Origin: Selaginella moellendorffii
Taxonomy: Eukaryota > Streptophyta > Lycopodiopsida > Selaginellales > Selaginellaceae
Assembly (NCBI RefSeq): GCF_000143415.4
Contig: NW_003314287.1
Location: 1 to 64,000, forward strand
Length of the DNA stretch: 64,000 bases
Direction: 5' to 3'
In this document: positions 9,301 through 21,243 of the stretch, one piece after another
Numbering within the stretch: position 1 is the stretch's first letter
How the letters are laid out: each line of letters starts with the position of its first letter
The notes under the pieces: generated by a model
The model's input: the letters and a program-made list of their open reading frames with translations, nothing else
What the model was told of the DNA's origin: nothing
Database searches by the model: none
Translations under genes and position numbers: made by a program

Positions 9301-10866
9301 GGCGCCACATGGTAGTGGCCGAAGCGAGAGCCAAACGAGCGTAACACGTTTGGACCAAAAGCTCCGACTTGAAAAGTCAAGAGCGGGAGTGGAACTCCCA
9401 ACGAAGTGCTCGAGGAACGAGCACGAAGCGAGCAAAAGGCGAGGCTCCAAAAAGGGACCCAAAAGGACCAACACATGACACGTGGGAGTGTCCGAGATGG
9501 ACTCGAGATGGAGTCCGAAGTGGAGTCCGAGGTGGACCCGAGATGGACCCGAGTTGGAGTCCGAAGTGGAGTCCGAGATGGAGTCCGAAATGGAGTCCGA
9601 GATGGAGTCCGAGATGGAGTCCGAGTTGGAGTCCAAGGTGGACCCGAGATGGACCCGAGTTGGAGTCCGAAGTGGAGTCCGAGATGGACCCGAGATGGAG
9701 TCCGAGATGGAGTCCGAGATGGAGTCTGAGGTGGACCCGAGATGGACCCGAAATGGAGTCCGAGATGGACCCGAGATGGAGTCCGAGATGGAGTCCGAGA
9801 TGGAGTCCGAGTCCGAGTCCGAGTCCGAGTCCGAGTCCGAGTCCGAGTCCGAGTCCGAGTCCGGAGACTGAGAGGGTGAAAGCCCAAAGCGTTCGTCTCC
9901 CAGACCCTGGGGGGTTTGGTGAGCTCCAAAAGTATAGTAGGGGGAGGACTGCAGTGGAGCCAGTTTGGCCAGGAAAGGCCAGTTTGGCCCAGGAAGGCCA
10001 GACCTAGTGTTGGGTGATGAGCTGCCCACCGGGAAGTCCAAGACTAGAGTGAACACAGACCGACAAGCGGGGTAGCTTGGTGAAGTGTTCAAGAGCCGGC
10101 TCTAGTTCCCCCGGGAGATCGATTGGCCGATGCTCCCAGTCTAAGTGTGGGTGGCACTACCTACTTGGATACCTGGTGTGGCTCAATGGAACCCGCTCTA
10201 AGCCCATGGCTAGAGCACCCAAGGGCAGAAGGCGAGGAGAGTACCTAGGTGGCTCGTGTAAGGCCACGGTGTTCCGAAATGTCGTCCCAAAGGCCCAGAC
10301 TGTGGAAAGGAAGAGGAGCAGTCCTCTGGGGTAGTGACCAAGGACACAGTCGTGTGGTGAGGAAGTCCCAGAGGACCGTGGGACTTAGTGGTCGGGCCTG
10401 TGGGCCTCGATCCAGTGGCAGTGTTGGCAAACACGGCCAGGGGCAGAAAGGGACTTGGTAGGAACTGACAAAGGGACTTTGGGGAAGGCGATTCCCCAGG
10501 TCTGTGGGCATCCTAAGGATGCTAAGGAGTGGATCCAGGATGACCCCTCGTAGACAGATGGCCCAGTCTTGGAGAGACGGGATGGTGATGCAAGTGGTAT
10601 TGGACCATTTGCACAGCAAAGGTGAATGGGCATGGCCTTAGCGTAACGGGCCGAGATGTCAGTGGTACCTTTGGGTGTCGGTCATGGGATCGGACACGTG
10701 GAGCACTTGGACCAAGTGCAAAGGTTGAGTGGCATGGATGCCATTCTCGGGGCTAGCAAGCCCCAAGTCCTGAATTGGACTTATGGAGGTTGTGAATGAG
10801 ACTCCTCCAAGTGGTCGGAGGTGTGGTTAAGTGACTAAAGTAGAATGGAAAAATTAGTCGCTTACA
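9301..10866 (+). repeat. Element D 5' LTR, main part
   Basis: It continues the LTR broken at 1770 and matches 14952-16511. It ends ...AGTCGCTTACA at 10866, next to the primer-binding site. Apart from the E insertion it differs from the 3' LTR mainly by the number of GTCCGA units, which accounts for the 6-bp length difference, and by a few substitutions. Confidence 0.93.
9487..9868. repeat. GAGTCCGA/GACCCGA minisatellite in D 5' LTR
   Basis: Runs of GAGTCCGAGATG and GACCCGAGATG, ending in a pure (GTCCGA)n tract near 9806-9860. The 3' LTR has the matching array at 15138-15512 with a shorter pure tract and one more GAGATG unit, a sign of slippage after insertion. ORFs through it are repeat artefacts. 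Confidence 0.92.
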
Positions 10867-10869
10867 ATT

Positions 10870-10881
10870 TGGTATCGGAGC
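10870..10881 (+). other. Element D primer-binding site
   Basis: TGGTATCGGAGC stands three bases after the 5' LTR, identical in sequence and spacing to that of element E. Confidence 0.82.
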
Positions 10882-13800
10882 TGTTCCTTAGTCCGACTTT
10901 TATTGGTGCTCAAGTATATCACCACTAGTGTTGGCATCGGAAGGTCCGAGGAGTGGGCCTATCCTTGAGGAGTAGCAAGTCTGGAAGACATGGCTCTCCA
11001 TTACAGTTCATGTGTGAACTTGTAGACGAGGTGGTGGATAGAAAAGGGCCAATAATGGAACGACTTTGGGATCTTGGGAACAGTGCAAGGTTTTCCTCAT
11101 TGAGTTGAGGATGTGATCCGGATGAGCATTTGTCTCAGCAAATTGGCTTAGGTTGTTGTGGTAAACAACTAAAGTTGGGATCACGGGAAAGATAGAGACT
11201 CCAAAACAATAAAGGAGTCACAAGATTATCCTCATATAGTTGAGGTTGGTGCTCATGAATGTGAGACCAAAGGTAATGACCGTGGAAGGTCAAATACGGA
11301 AGAGGACTCAAGTCCTTGAAATGGTGGCCGGGGCTACCTCTAATAAATGCTGGAACAACCCAAGGAGTTGGGGGTGTATTAAGTGGATGAGTTGGTATTC
11401 TCATCACATGGACAAGTAGTCCTAAGGGGCAAAGGTTGCCCCCAGAGAACAAAATCAAGTGTCGGAGTAACACTTGTGAAAATAGTCCTTTTGAGTAGGA
11501 CCGGAATGCAAGATGTGTATTCCAGTGAGCTAGTGCCTCACAAGTAGGACCTTACGAGTCGGTGGATTAACCAAGTCCAAAACTGCTAGACGACTCAAGT
11601 AGAGTCCTAAAAAGGACGGAATGAAGCATTTGGACTGAGGTGCGTTGTACCCCACAAAGGATGGGGGGGGATCATAGGATCCAAGGATGAGAACAGAGAG
11701 TATCTCATCGATGGCAAAATGTGCCATGCTAAAGTTATGGGAAAGGTGTTCCCAGAAGAAAACAACTTTGACATAAAGTTGTGACCTCTATGGGGCAGTG
11801 CTAACAGATGGTTGGCATGAGAAAGAGCGGTGTTGGTCTTGGCAAAGACTTAGACACGAAGGAAAATGTCATAGAGGTAGGCTCGTGGAGCCGATGGTGT
11901 GGAGACACCAAATGTGCCAAGGTGTGATACCTTGAGACTATGTTGGTGGGTTTATGAGAACCCCTTGCCAAAGGAAACCCAATGGAAATGGGAATGGCAT
12001 AGCCTAAGCTGCAGAGCATGCAGTTGGAGTGTGGTGACCCAGATAGTGATGGAGGTGTGAAAGCACCAAGCAATGAGTTGTAGGACTTGACAACTATGAG
12101 GCAACTAAGCAAGAGGTGCAAAATAACTGGTTAAACGGGTAGAAGGTAGCTACCCAAGACTTCTAGTATAGGGAAGTCGGATATACCCTTACGGGGGATA
12201 AGTTGCTTATGTTGCGATATAGTAAGTCAATGTCATAAAAGGAAATACTCATTGTGAAGAAAGCCATCATTGGGACACCCGAACACTCTAGAACACCAGA
12301 AGGTGGTGTTTGATGTCGCGAGGGCAATGGATAAAGCCCAAGGGACTAAGTCCCTAGCGAATGATGGATAGAAGGTGCTATCCAAATGTCCAAGGTTGCG
12401 GAGATAGGAGAGGACTGTCTACCCAAGTTGGACAAAGCCAAAAATGGAATTTTGGCAAGGCTAGTGATGGGCATGTAAAGGCCCATAAGCAACAACGTAA
12501 CCCCAGTGTGTGGGATTATAAGCTGAGCATACCCGGATTGAGGAACCACTCCCTAGGCTATTGGGTAGGTTCATCCCTAAGAATACTTGCTAAGGCATGA
12601 TAGTAAGTGCAAAGCTATCCTCCTGGTCTGGAGGAGAATGACCAAAGGAAAGGTGTGAAGCCAAAGGCAAGTAGTGTTGGGATGGAACTGAACCATAGAA
12701 ATCAAAGGGCATATCCAATAGTGGTTATGAAAGTTGGGAGTGGAGAATCAAGAGGGTGCTCGAGGATGTTGTTGCTAGCAACCGTGATGCCATGGAGAGT
12801 CTAAAATATGGAATTGTCCATGTTAGACTATATGGCAACTATAAAGCTTGCGAAAGGGGAGGCCTTAGCAAGCTGAGGGACAGAGTTCCTTCAAGGTTCC
12901 CAAAGATGATTCTAGGTAGCGTAGTACCTAAAAAGGCCAAGTGTAAATGGTTCATGGAACGCGCGAAATCAGAGTGGCGCAGCAGAAGCGTGGTCTTGAA
13001 GCTTGCCATGAGGCAAGGTTATCAAGGTTAGGGAAGTAGTTCCCAAGTGTTCAAAGAGAGGGCTTTGAACGAAAGTCGATGGTCAAGGACTTTCACGCTT
13101 ATGCAGGAACCATGTTACAATGGTCGGAGGACTTGCCAAAGTGAGATTGGCACGTCGGGGGAACAAAGACCCTAGTTGAAGGTGATATCTTCAAAAAGGG
13201 TGGGCCAGGGGGCCGAGCATGGAGGAGTCCATGCATGATCACAGACATGTCAAGTGAGAGGACTTGGCAGTGTGGAGGAACTAGGTTCCTAAGCTGTGAT
13301 CTGTAGCGCGCTTTAAAAATAGGTTGGTGCACCGGCGTGGGGAGTCACGCCAGGCATCTAGTGTGATGCCGTCCGTAGATGCATATATGGAGGTTGGGTT
13401 CGAGTCCCGACCCTCTAGTGCTTGGGTTCGAGTCCCAAATCACTAGGGCGTGGTGATGGTTTGGAATATGAGGACACTCATATTTCGGTGGTCATGGACT
13501 CTCAGTGGGGAGACTGGTTTGGGCACACCGCCAAGCGAGGGATGCCTCGGAGTCGTGATGCACGGTTAGATTGCTTAGTGTGAAAGCTCGGCATATCTAA
13601 CTTGAACGCTTTGGTGCAAGTGGCACCAAGGTCGTGGTGAGTGAGATGGGGACACCTAATCTCAGTTGCTATGAACCCTTGGCCGTAAGGGCTAGCTTGG
13701 GTGCACCGCCAAGTGTGGGGGATGCCCCCGGGGTTATAGTCAACAACTTGGAGGTCTAGAAGACCAAGTACCTCTTGGCAACTCTGTTAAGGTGCCAAGG

Positions 13801-14895
13801 TGAGATCACTAGGTGATCTTATGGCCAGATAAGGACAAGGTCCTTGGTTGGCTAAGGAATGAAGTTCCTGGTTCAAAATGTTGAAATTGAACTGTTTAAG
13901 ATGGTGTGGCTTGGTCGTGATGACCAAGTGGGAAGAGCACCTAAGGGAAATAAACTATGTCCGTCCGATGGCATAGTAAGTCCGAGGAAAGTAGTCTCTA
14001 TAAAAGACCCATGGGAGGGTCATGAAGTTGGGCCATGGATAGAGCCCATAGCAGAATATGCTAAAGAGACATACTAGGGGTGAACACCCTCCGGACTTGG
14101 CAAAGAAGAGTCTTTGCTATGGAACCGAAAGGATACCTCAAAAATGGAGGTAGCGATCCGATGTTGCTGGGTGCAACAATCAAGGATAGGAGCAAAGGAC
14201 TAGTGGCCAAAGTTTGGGCCATGGAATTTAATGGAAGGGATCCAAATGGCAAAGTTAGCCAAGGAACACTAATGTGTTAGATGCTAACAGCTTGTGGGAA
14301 AGGAAGCAGACTTTCAAGGATGGATTCCTAAGTGCTCCAATTTGGCGAAGTAAAGGCTCCAAGTGAGGGAGCGGTAAGGTAGCCAAATGATAGGGCCATG
14401 GACAGCCTTAGCACAAAGTATGATAAATGCAACTTTGCCCAAGGTGGCACGAAATAGAAGAGAGGATGATGGTGCCCTCAAGTAATGAACTTCCTAGGAT
14501 AGGGAAGTGGAGTTGCACAATCTGTGCAATGCAAGGTTTTGGAGACACCTAGAAAATTGACTTCCAAAAAGTCAAAAGAGTAAAAGTTCCAAGGTGCAAA
14601 CATTCAATAGATGGGAATTGAGACTACTCGAGGAGTAGTGGGATTGACTTAGAGAAGGGTCTCTAAGAGGTTTAGCGAGAACTAAACCAATAAAAGGGGA
14701 GAACCATTACATGTGGTCCAATCAGTCTCTAAGTTGGAGAGACTACACCCCTTAAAGGATGGACAAGGCATGGTGAGCCTTTGATGTCAAACCATAGACA
14801 AAGATTGGCTAGGTGCCAAGGATGGAAATGGTAACACGTGTGGGTGTTACTTTATGAAAGGGTTTACCGTTCGATGAGGACATCGAACTTCGTCT
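10882..14895 (+). mobile_element. Element D internal region, non-coding
   Basis: 4 kb without a believable gene on either strand. No zinc knuckle, DTG/DSG protease, YxDD or integrase motif was seen. The right end (about 14866-14909) matches, in the same orientation relative to the element, the sequence next to E's 3' LTR (2918-2960), including a short GTTCGATG/CATCGAAC inverted repeat. A B-box-like pair lies at 13389-13440. It may serve mainly as packaging and priming sequence. Confidence 0.75.
13389..13440 (+). repeat. Duplicated B-box-like motif in D
   Basis: GGGTTCGAGTCCC occurs twice within 50 bp. The counterpart in E lies at 3104-3167 on the minus strand, so the pair is conserved between the two element types in the region upstream of the 3' LTR. 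Confidence 0.5.
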
Positions 14896-14909
14896 ATGGG
14901 TGGTGGAGT
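14896..14909 (+). other. Element D polypurine tract
   Basis: ATGGGTGGTGGAGT directly precedes the 3' LTR and is identical to E's tract. Confidence 0.8.
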
Positions 14910-16511
14910 TGTGAGACACAAAATCCCTAGGCCCCAAAGTGGAGCCGGAAGGGCGCCACATGGTAGTGGCCGAAGCGAGAGCCAAACGAGCGTAACACGT
15001 TTGGACCAAAAGCTCCGACTTGAAAAGTCAAGAGCGGGAGTGGAACTCCCAACGAAGTGCTCGAGGAACGAGCACGAAGCGAGCAAAAGGCGAGGCTCCA
15101 AAAAGGGACCCAAAAGGACCAACACATGACACGTGGGAGTGTCCGAGATGGACTCGAGATGGAGTCCGAAGTGGAGTCCGAGGTGGACCCGAGATGGACC
15201 CGAGTTGGAGTCCGAAGTGGAGTCCGAGATGGAGTCCGAAATGGAGTCCGAGATGGAGTCCGAGATGGAGTCCGAGTTGGAGTCCAAGGTGGACCCGAGA
15301 TGGACCCGAGTTGGAGTCCGAAGTGGAGTCCGAGATGGACCCGAGATGGAGTCCGAGATGGAGTCCGAGATGGAGTCTGAGGTGGACCCGAGATGGACCC
15401 GAAATGGAGTCCGAGATGGACCCGAGATGGAGTCCGAGATGGAGTCCGAGATGGAGTCCGAGATGGAGTCCGAGTCCGAGTCCGAGTCCGAGTCCGAGTC
15501 CGAGTCCGGAGACTGAGAGGGTGAAAGCCCAAAGCGTTCGTCTCCCAGACCCTGGGGGGTTTGGTGAGCTCCAAAAGTATAGTAGGGGGAGGACTGCAGT
15601 GGAGCCAGTTTGGCCAGGAAAGGCCAGTTTGGCCCAGGAAGGCCAGACCTAGTGTTGGGTGATGAGCTGCCCACCGGGAAGTCCAAGACTAGAGTGAACA
15701 CAGACCGACAAGCGGGGTAGCTTGGTGAAGTGTTCAAGAGCCGGCTCTAGTTCCCCCGGGAGATCGATTGGCCAATGCTCCCAGTCTAAGTGTGGGTGGC
15801 ACTACCTACTTGGATACCTGGTGTGGCTCAATGGAACCCGCTCTAAGCCCATGGCTAGAGCACCCAAGGGCAGAAGGCGAGGAGAGTACCTAGGTGGCTC
15901 GTGTAAGGCCACGGTGTTCCGAAATGTCGTCCCAAAGGCCCAGACTGTGGAAAGGAAGAGGAGCAGTCCTCTGGGGTAGTGACCAAGGACACAGTCGTGT
16001 GGTGAGGAAGTCCCAGAGGACCGTGGGACTTAGTGGTCGGGCCTGTGGGCCTCGATCTAGTGGCAGTGTTGGCAAACACGGCCAGGGGCAGAAAGGGACT
16101 TGGTAGGAACTGACAAAGGGACTTTGGGGAAGGCGATTCCCCAGGTCTGTGGGCATCCTAAGGATGCTAAGGAGTGGATCCAGGATGACCCCTCGTAGAC
16201 AGATGGCCCAGTCTTGGAGAGACGGGATGGTGATGCAAGTGGTATTGGACCATTTGCACAGCAAAGGTGAATGGGCATGGCCTTAGCGTAACGGGCCGAG
16301 ATGTCAGTGGTACCTTTGGGTGTCGGTCATGGGATCGGACACGTGGAGCACTTGGACCAAGTGCAAAGGTTGAGTGGCATGGATGCCATTCTCGGGGCTA
16401 GCAAGCCCCAAGTCCTGAATTGGACTTATGGAGGTTGTGAATGAGACTCCTCCAAGTGGTCGGAGGTGTGGTTAAGTGACTAAAGTAGAATGGAAAAATT
16501 AGTCGCTTACA
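14910..16511 (+). repeat. Element D 3' LTR
   Basis: 1602 bp, TGTGAG...CTTACA, uninterrupted. It preserves the empty target site of E near 14951-14957. The minisatellite is at 15138-15512. It is followed by ATGTG, D's right target-site duplication, and by element A sequence. Confidence 0.95.
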
Positions 16512-16551
16512 ATGTGGTCTGCACATCATCCCAAAAGGTTGTTGTCGTGCT
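16512..16551 (-). mobile_element. Element A pol fragment between D and solo LTR S
   Basis: Forty bases matching E near 4897-4935 on the minus strand. It carries D's right duplication ATGTG (16512-16516) and S's left duplication GTGCT (16547-16551). Confidence 0.9.
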
Positions 16552-17721
16552 TGTAGCACACGTGGTTTTGACCCTTTATCCTATGGTGATTTACCATAGG
16601 ATAACACCACAAAGCGGAACCTAAACCTCTTTGTGCCACATGACAGATGCCACGTGTCACATACCACGTGTCCATGCCACGTGTCCATAGGAACCCGAGG
16701 TTCAGGGCCTTGGGCCACTGAACGAAGGAACGGTGCCAAACTCCCAAGCGTGACGCCAAGGAGTGATGGAACCGGACCACGGAGCAACTCCCGAGCATAT
16801 AGCCCAAGGAGCGAAGGGACAGGAGCCCGGAGTGACTTGGAACAGTCCTGGAGCAACCAGCATCCCAATGCCAGGACCAGCACGCAAAACGGAGCCAAAC
16901 AGAGTCTGGTGCTATTTCGGCATACCGGTGGCCTAACGTGAGGATATGGGTACTCCACCAGCTAGCATGGAATGGAACTTGGGCTTAGACCCAAGCCAGC
17001 GCCAAAAAAAGGAAGGGCCCCCAAGGGGGGGATAAATTTTCCCCCAGGTTGTTGGGCCAAGCTTTACCCCCCCCATTTCCCTTAAAAAAATTGGGGACCC
17101 CCAATGGGCCCCCCCCCCCCCCCCCCCCCCCCCCCTTCCCGCCTTGAGGAACACACGCTTTGGGCTTTCACCCCAAGCCTCCCATAGTATCAGGAGTTAG
17201 TCTCTGGGACAAAGTTGAAACTTACTAAATATGGAATGTCCTTAGATTGTGAATTTGGACACGGGACGAACACCATTGTGTTCAGGCCGATCTCTACATT
17301 CCGTAGATATGCCAAATGAGCAAATCTGGACACTTTCCATAAATAGTATTTGGGACAAATTGAGACTAACACAGAGGGCATGATAGCGAGGGTGTTTGGC
17401 AGACACGGTAAGCTATCATGTAGCGATATTGAGGGACCAATCTCAATACGCGAGGGTTCTTGTCAAGCCAGTGCAAGACAGAGCAAAAGAGAACTAACAA
17501 GTCGGGCCGAGTATGCTCAGCTAAATAGACACTTAGGAATTCCTTCCTTATGCTCATCCGGCCAAGTACAGATGCAAAGTCCAGTTTACTAACACTTGAA
17601 CAAGAGGGACTAATAAAGGGTCCAGCAATACCGACCTTCTGCCATCGTGGCAGTAAGGTAAGAGTGTCCGTAAGGACTGGCCGACAGGTAACTTTCGATA
17701 CCTGAAGTCACATTCGCGACA
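16552..17721 (-). repeat. Solo LTR S (1170 bp)
   Basis: On the plus strand it reads TGTAGCAC...TCGCGACA and lies between GTGCT copies at 16547-16551 and 17722-17726, inside element A's pol. No internal sequence remains, as expected after LTR-LTR recombination. It is related to the LTR pieces at 28619, 30236, 34830 and 36093. The strand is taken from the 30236 piece, which is flanked on its right by a pyrimidine run that would be a minus-strand polypurine tract. A long poly-C tract lies near 17111-17136. Confidence 0.9.
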
Positions 17722-19855
17722 GTGCTGGATATAGCCGACTTCAAGCTCGCTTTTCGACTTAGCGCATCTGCCACGATGTTGCTCTTCCCAGGCTTGTACA
17801 GAATCTCGCAATTAAACTCGGCCAAAGCATTGGCCCACCGACCTTGTTTTCCCCTCAGGTTGGGCTGTGACAAGAAGTGTTTCGTTGCCACATTGTCCTG
17901 TAAACTTTGAAGTGTCTCCCAAGGTAGTGTCGCCACTCCTTGAGCGCCTTAACCACCGCAAACAATTCCTTCTCATGGGCAGGCCACTTCTGTTGAGCCT
18001 TGTCCAACTTCTTTGAGAAGAACACTACTGGATGGTTGTCTTGCTTCAAAACTGTGCCCAACACAAAGTCTGAAGCATCCGTTTCTACCTCAAAGTCCTT
18101 ACCAAAGTCTGGTAATGCCAACACGGGAACCTTCCTCAACTTCCCCTTGAGGTGGACGAATGCCACCTCGCATTCTGCTGTCCATACCATCTTCCCTTTT
18201 CCCGTGTGGTCCGTTAAGGGCAGGGCTACTCTCGAATAGTGTCTGATAAACTTTTGATAGTAGTTGCATAACCCCAAGAATGCCCTTAACTCGTGTACAT
18301 TTGATGGTCGCTCCCAATCTTGGATCGCTTGGACCTTCTTAGGGTCCACCTTGAGCCCGTCCTTGCTCACCACATGCCCGAGAAACTTTACCTCTTGTTG
18401 AGCAAAGTCACATTTGCTCTCTTTAGTATACAGCTAGTGTTCCCTTAGTTTCTCAAACACCTTCGTCAAGTGTTTGGCATGCTCCTCTAGTGTTTCGCTA
18501 TAGATCAGGATATCGTCAATATAGACGACCACAAAGTGATCCAGATAGGGTACAAAGTTATGGTTCATCAACGTCGAAATTGTTGCCGGCGCATTGCATA
18601 TCCCGAAGGGCATCACCAGAAACTCGAAGCTCCCATACCTCATTCGACAGGTTGTCTTCTTGACATCTTCCTCTGCTACCCTGATCTGGTAGTATCCTGA
18701 TCTTAGGTCAATCCTCGAGAAGTATTTTGCATTTCCCAACCTATCAAACAGGTCCTCAATCCTTGGCAAAGGGTATTTGTTTTTCTTTGTATATTTGTTG
18801 AGCAACCGGTAGTCTATGCACATGCACATAGATCCATCTTTCTTTTTCACAAATAGCACCGGCACCCCATACGGCGACTTGCTCAACCTAACATACCCTT
18901 TTTCCACCAACTCCTTTAGTTGGCGCTTGAGCTCCGTGAGTTCTTTTTCGTTCAAATGATAGGGGGGACGAACCACCACCTTAACACCCTCAACCAGCTC
19001 AATCTTATGTTCTATCGGTCGTGCGGGGGGCAACCCCACTAATACCTCCTCCGGCATGGTATCCTGGAATTGATCCAACACCCGTTGGATCACTAAAGGT
19101 ACTTCTTCTGTTCCTGTCTTTTTGTCACTACTCACCGAGAGTAAGCACAAAAATGCAGCCTTGGTCCCTTTAGTGAGTTGTCCTTTCGTGGACACTAGGT
19201 TTAGGCACGAATCTTTGGCCTTGTATTGCCCTACTTTTAGATCCTGGGCCTCCACCCTAGATCTGCTTCCTTAGGCATTCGCTAGTACCACAAGGTTCTT
19301 ACCTTGTCCATGCAGGGCTACCATGAACCGATTGAACCAATCCATCCTGAAGATCACGTCAAATCCTGCCATGTCCAACATGGTGAAATCCATGTCTACT
19401 TTCTAAGTCCCTACTTCGACTCTCACTTGTCAAAGTACCTCATCGGTGCTTTGGCTACCTTGAACAAACTCTATAATCCTTGGTTCGCCTAGCTGCTGCA
19501 CCATTAGTCTGGCTTGCTGGACTATGTCTGCAGCCACAAAATTATCTGAAGTACCCGTGTCAGTAAGGATCTTAACAAAGCTACCTCCAAGCTTCCTTCG
19601 GAGGGCTAGTAGATGTCGTGAACGACTCTCTACCAAAGTTGCTCGTGTAATGAGTAACTTTGAGCTAGGGACTGAAGCACATACCTCAATTTGAACTTCA
19701 CCCGACTTAATGGCCATATTAGCTCTGGCCTTCTTCGGGCAGGGACATTCCCTCGAAAAGTGTCCCGCTTCACCACAGTTGTAGCATATGTTGTTTCCCA
19801 CGCTGCTAAATGACTTGACCTTCTTATCCGTGGGTTTGTCTCTTTTTGCTTGACT
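17722..19855 (-). pseudogene. Element A pol, protease to RNase H (decayed)
   Basis: Collinear with E from about 4936 to 7069. The zinc knuckle is near 19741-19790, a protease with DTGTSDN near 19540, RT with YIDDILIYS near 18500-18520, and RNase H near 18050. Frameshifts and stops split it into ORFs at 17855-18373, 18434-19255 and 19430-19801. The match to E ends abruptly at 19855 beside unrelated AT-rich DNA. The rest of the element (gag) is found inverted at 21244-22246. Confidence 0.88.
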
Positions 19856-20328
19856 GACAAGTACCTTTTTAGCTTTTGCGAAGATAGCTCTAGATCATGG
19901 CATTTTGTGAGATCGTGACGAGAAACGTTAGGTAGATCTCTCTAAAGAACCTGACAGCCCAAGGTATTGGAGATGTAAATACACTCAAAAACAGTGAGTT
20001 TCGATCTGGAAAGTATGGAAGTATGTAAGATAACTAAAAACATGACAGTTAACCTCTCGATTCTGTCACGGCTTGAAATAAGTCAGCCATGTTTCCTGCT
20101 CCGAAAGCCACTCAAAAGAAAACTAGATCGCAAACTCACCAGTAAAAGCTTAATCATGGCTTGAGTAGTGCGCTTTAGTTAATTTAATTATATTTATTTA
20201 TTATCATTATATAGATATTTATATATATGAGTGCTATAGAATAAGAATATTACTTGGTGTCTAAACCCCTATTATATACCAAAATAGATTTAGTCCATAT
20301 GCTATAATTTAAGTATTACACAGGTAGG

Positions 20329-20391
<63 letters not shown>

Positions 20392-21243
20392 TATGTATTT
20401 ATCATCTCCTCCAAATGATGAAAAAATAATGGCAATGAGTTAGGTAGAACATCTAGAACTTCCATTGGGTGATTATACATTGTTATAAGAACCTAAAACT
20501 CCTATAGAAAATTATTAACAACTATGATAGAAATAAAAACCTAAAGCTATAGCACAAACATTACTCAACTAAAGAACTACCACTCAATATATAACTGTAA
20601 AATACTCAAACTAATCTCAAGTTATAACTTTGAACCAAAATAAAGGATTTTAAGAGCCATTTCAATTCACAAAACACCATTGTAACAAATGATATATCCC
20701 ATTTTTAAGTTTGTCTATTGGTCATCCTCTAATACCATCATTAACTTGGGACTCATTACTATCAACAAAACCTATTTTTGCGTTTTTCCTTTAGTTAACC
20801 TCTAAAGTCTATGTTAACTCATACTTATGACTGTCATCCTTATCTAGCACTGCACATGGGAGGTCAAACTTAAATCATTTATTCTCCATATTTTCTTTAA
20901 AAAAGGATCATAGAGCAGGATTATAGAGCAGGATCATAGAGCAAAAAAAGGATCATAGAGCAGATTTAAGAATTAACACTTACTCCACAAAATTTCCAAC
21001 ACATCTTTACATTTATCTCCAAAATAATCAAATTCCTTATCAATGCTAGGAATTAATTTGAGCTTATATACATTGTCTTTCCATAAACTCAATTCTTGAA
21101 TATTTTTTAAGAACTAAATTGGATCATTCATATCTCTCTAATAAATATAATAATTATATATAAGTTCTTGAGTTTGGTCTTGAGAGGTCACCTAAACCAA
21201 TATTATTCAAACTCAAAATGCTTAGCCATAAATATTTTAGATT
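19856..21243. other. AT-rich DNA without recognised gene
   Basis: No coding region was supported. It contains a TA microsatellite near 20331-20391 and a small direct repeat of GGATCATAGAGCA near 20907-20962. It separates the pol and inverted gag parts of element A. Confidence 0.6.
20331..20391. repeat. (TA)n microsatellite
   Basis: About 60 bp of alternating TA in AT-rich DNA. Confidence 0.95.

Larger units (their letters stand above)
1724..16511 (+). mobile_element. Element D: non-autonomous Ty3/gypsy-type LTR retrotransposon, interrupted by E
   Basis: D has a 5' LTR (1724-1770 plus 9301-10866), a 4-kb internal region (10867-14909) and a 3' LTR (14910-16511). It lies between ATGTG duplications. 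Without E it is about 7.25 kb. The internal region has no recognisable gag, protease, reverse transcriptase or integrase, and its longest ORFs are about 110 codons and look random. D shares the primer-binding site, polypurine tract, LTR ends and LTR minisatellite with E, so E-type enzymes probably move it. It fits the LARD class (large retrotransposon derivative). Confidence 0.88.

Noticed and set aside
9487-9868. CRISPR-like array
   Set aside because: The repeats are short, contiguous and imperfect, with no unique spacers, and lie in an LTR.
9265-10092. Long ORFs on both strands in D LTRs (also 14847-15737, 15020-15652)
   Set aside because: They are translations of the GAGTCCGA minisatellite; a hexamer-based repeat opens several frames at once. 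Both LTRs show them and no domain is present.
10882-14895. Search for hidden gag-pol in D
   Set aside because: No zinc knuckle, protease, RT or integrase motif on either strand; the longest ORFs are no longer than chance.
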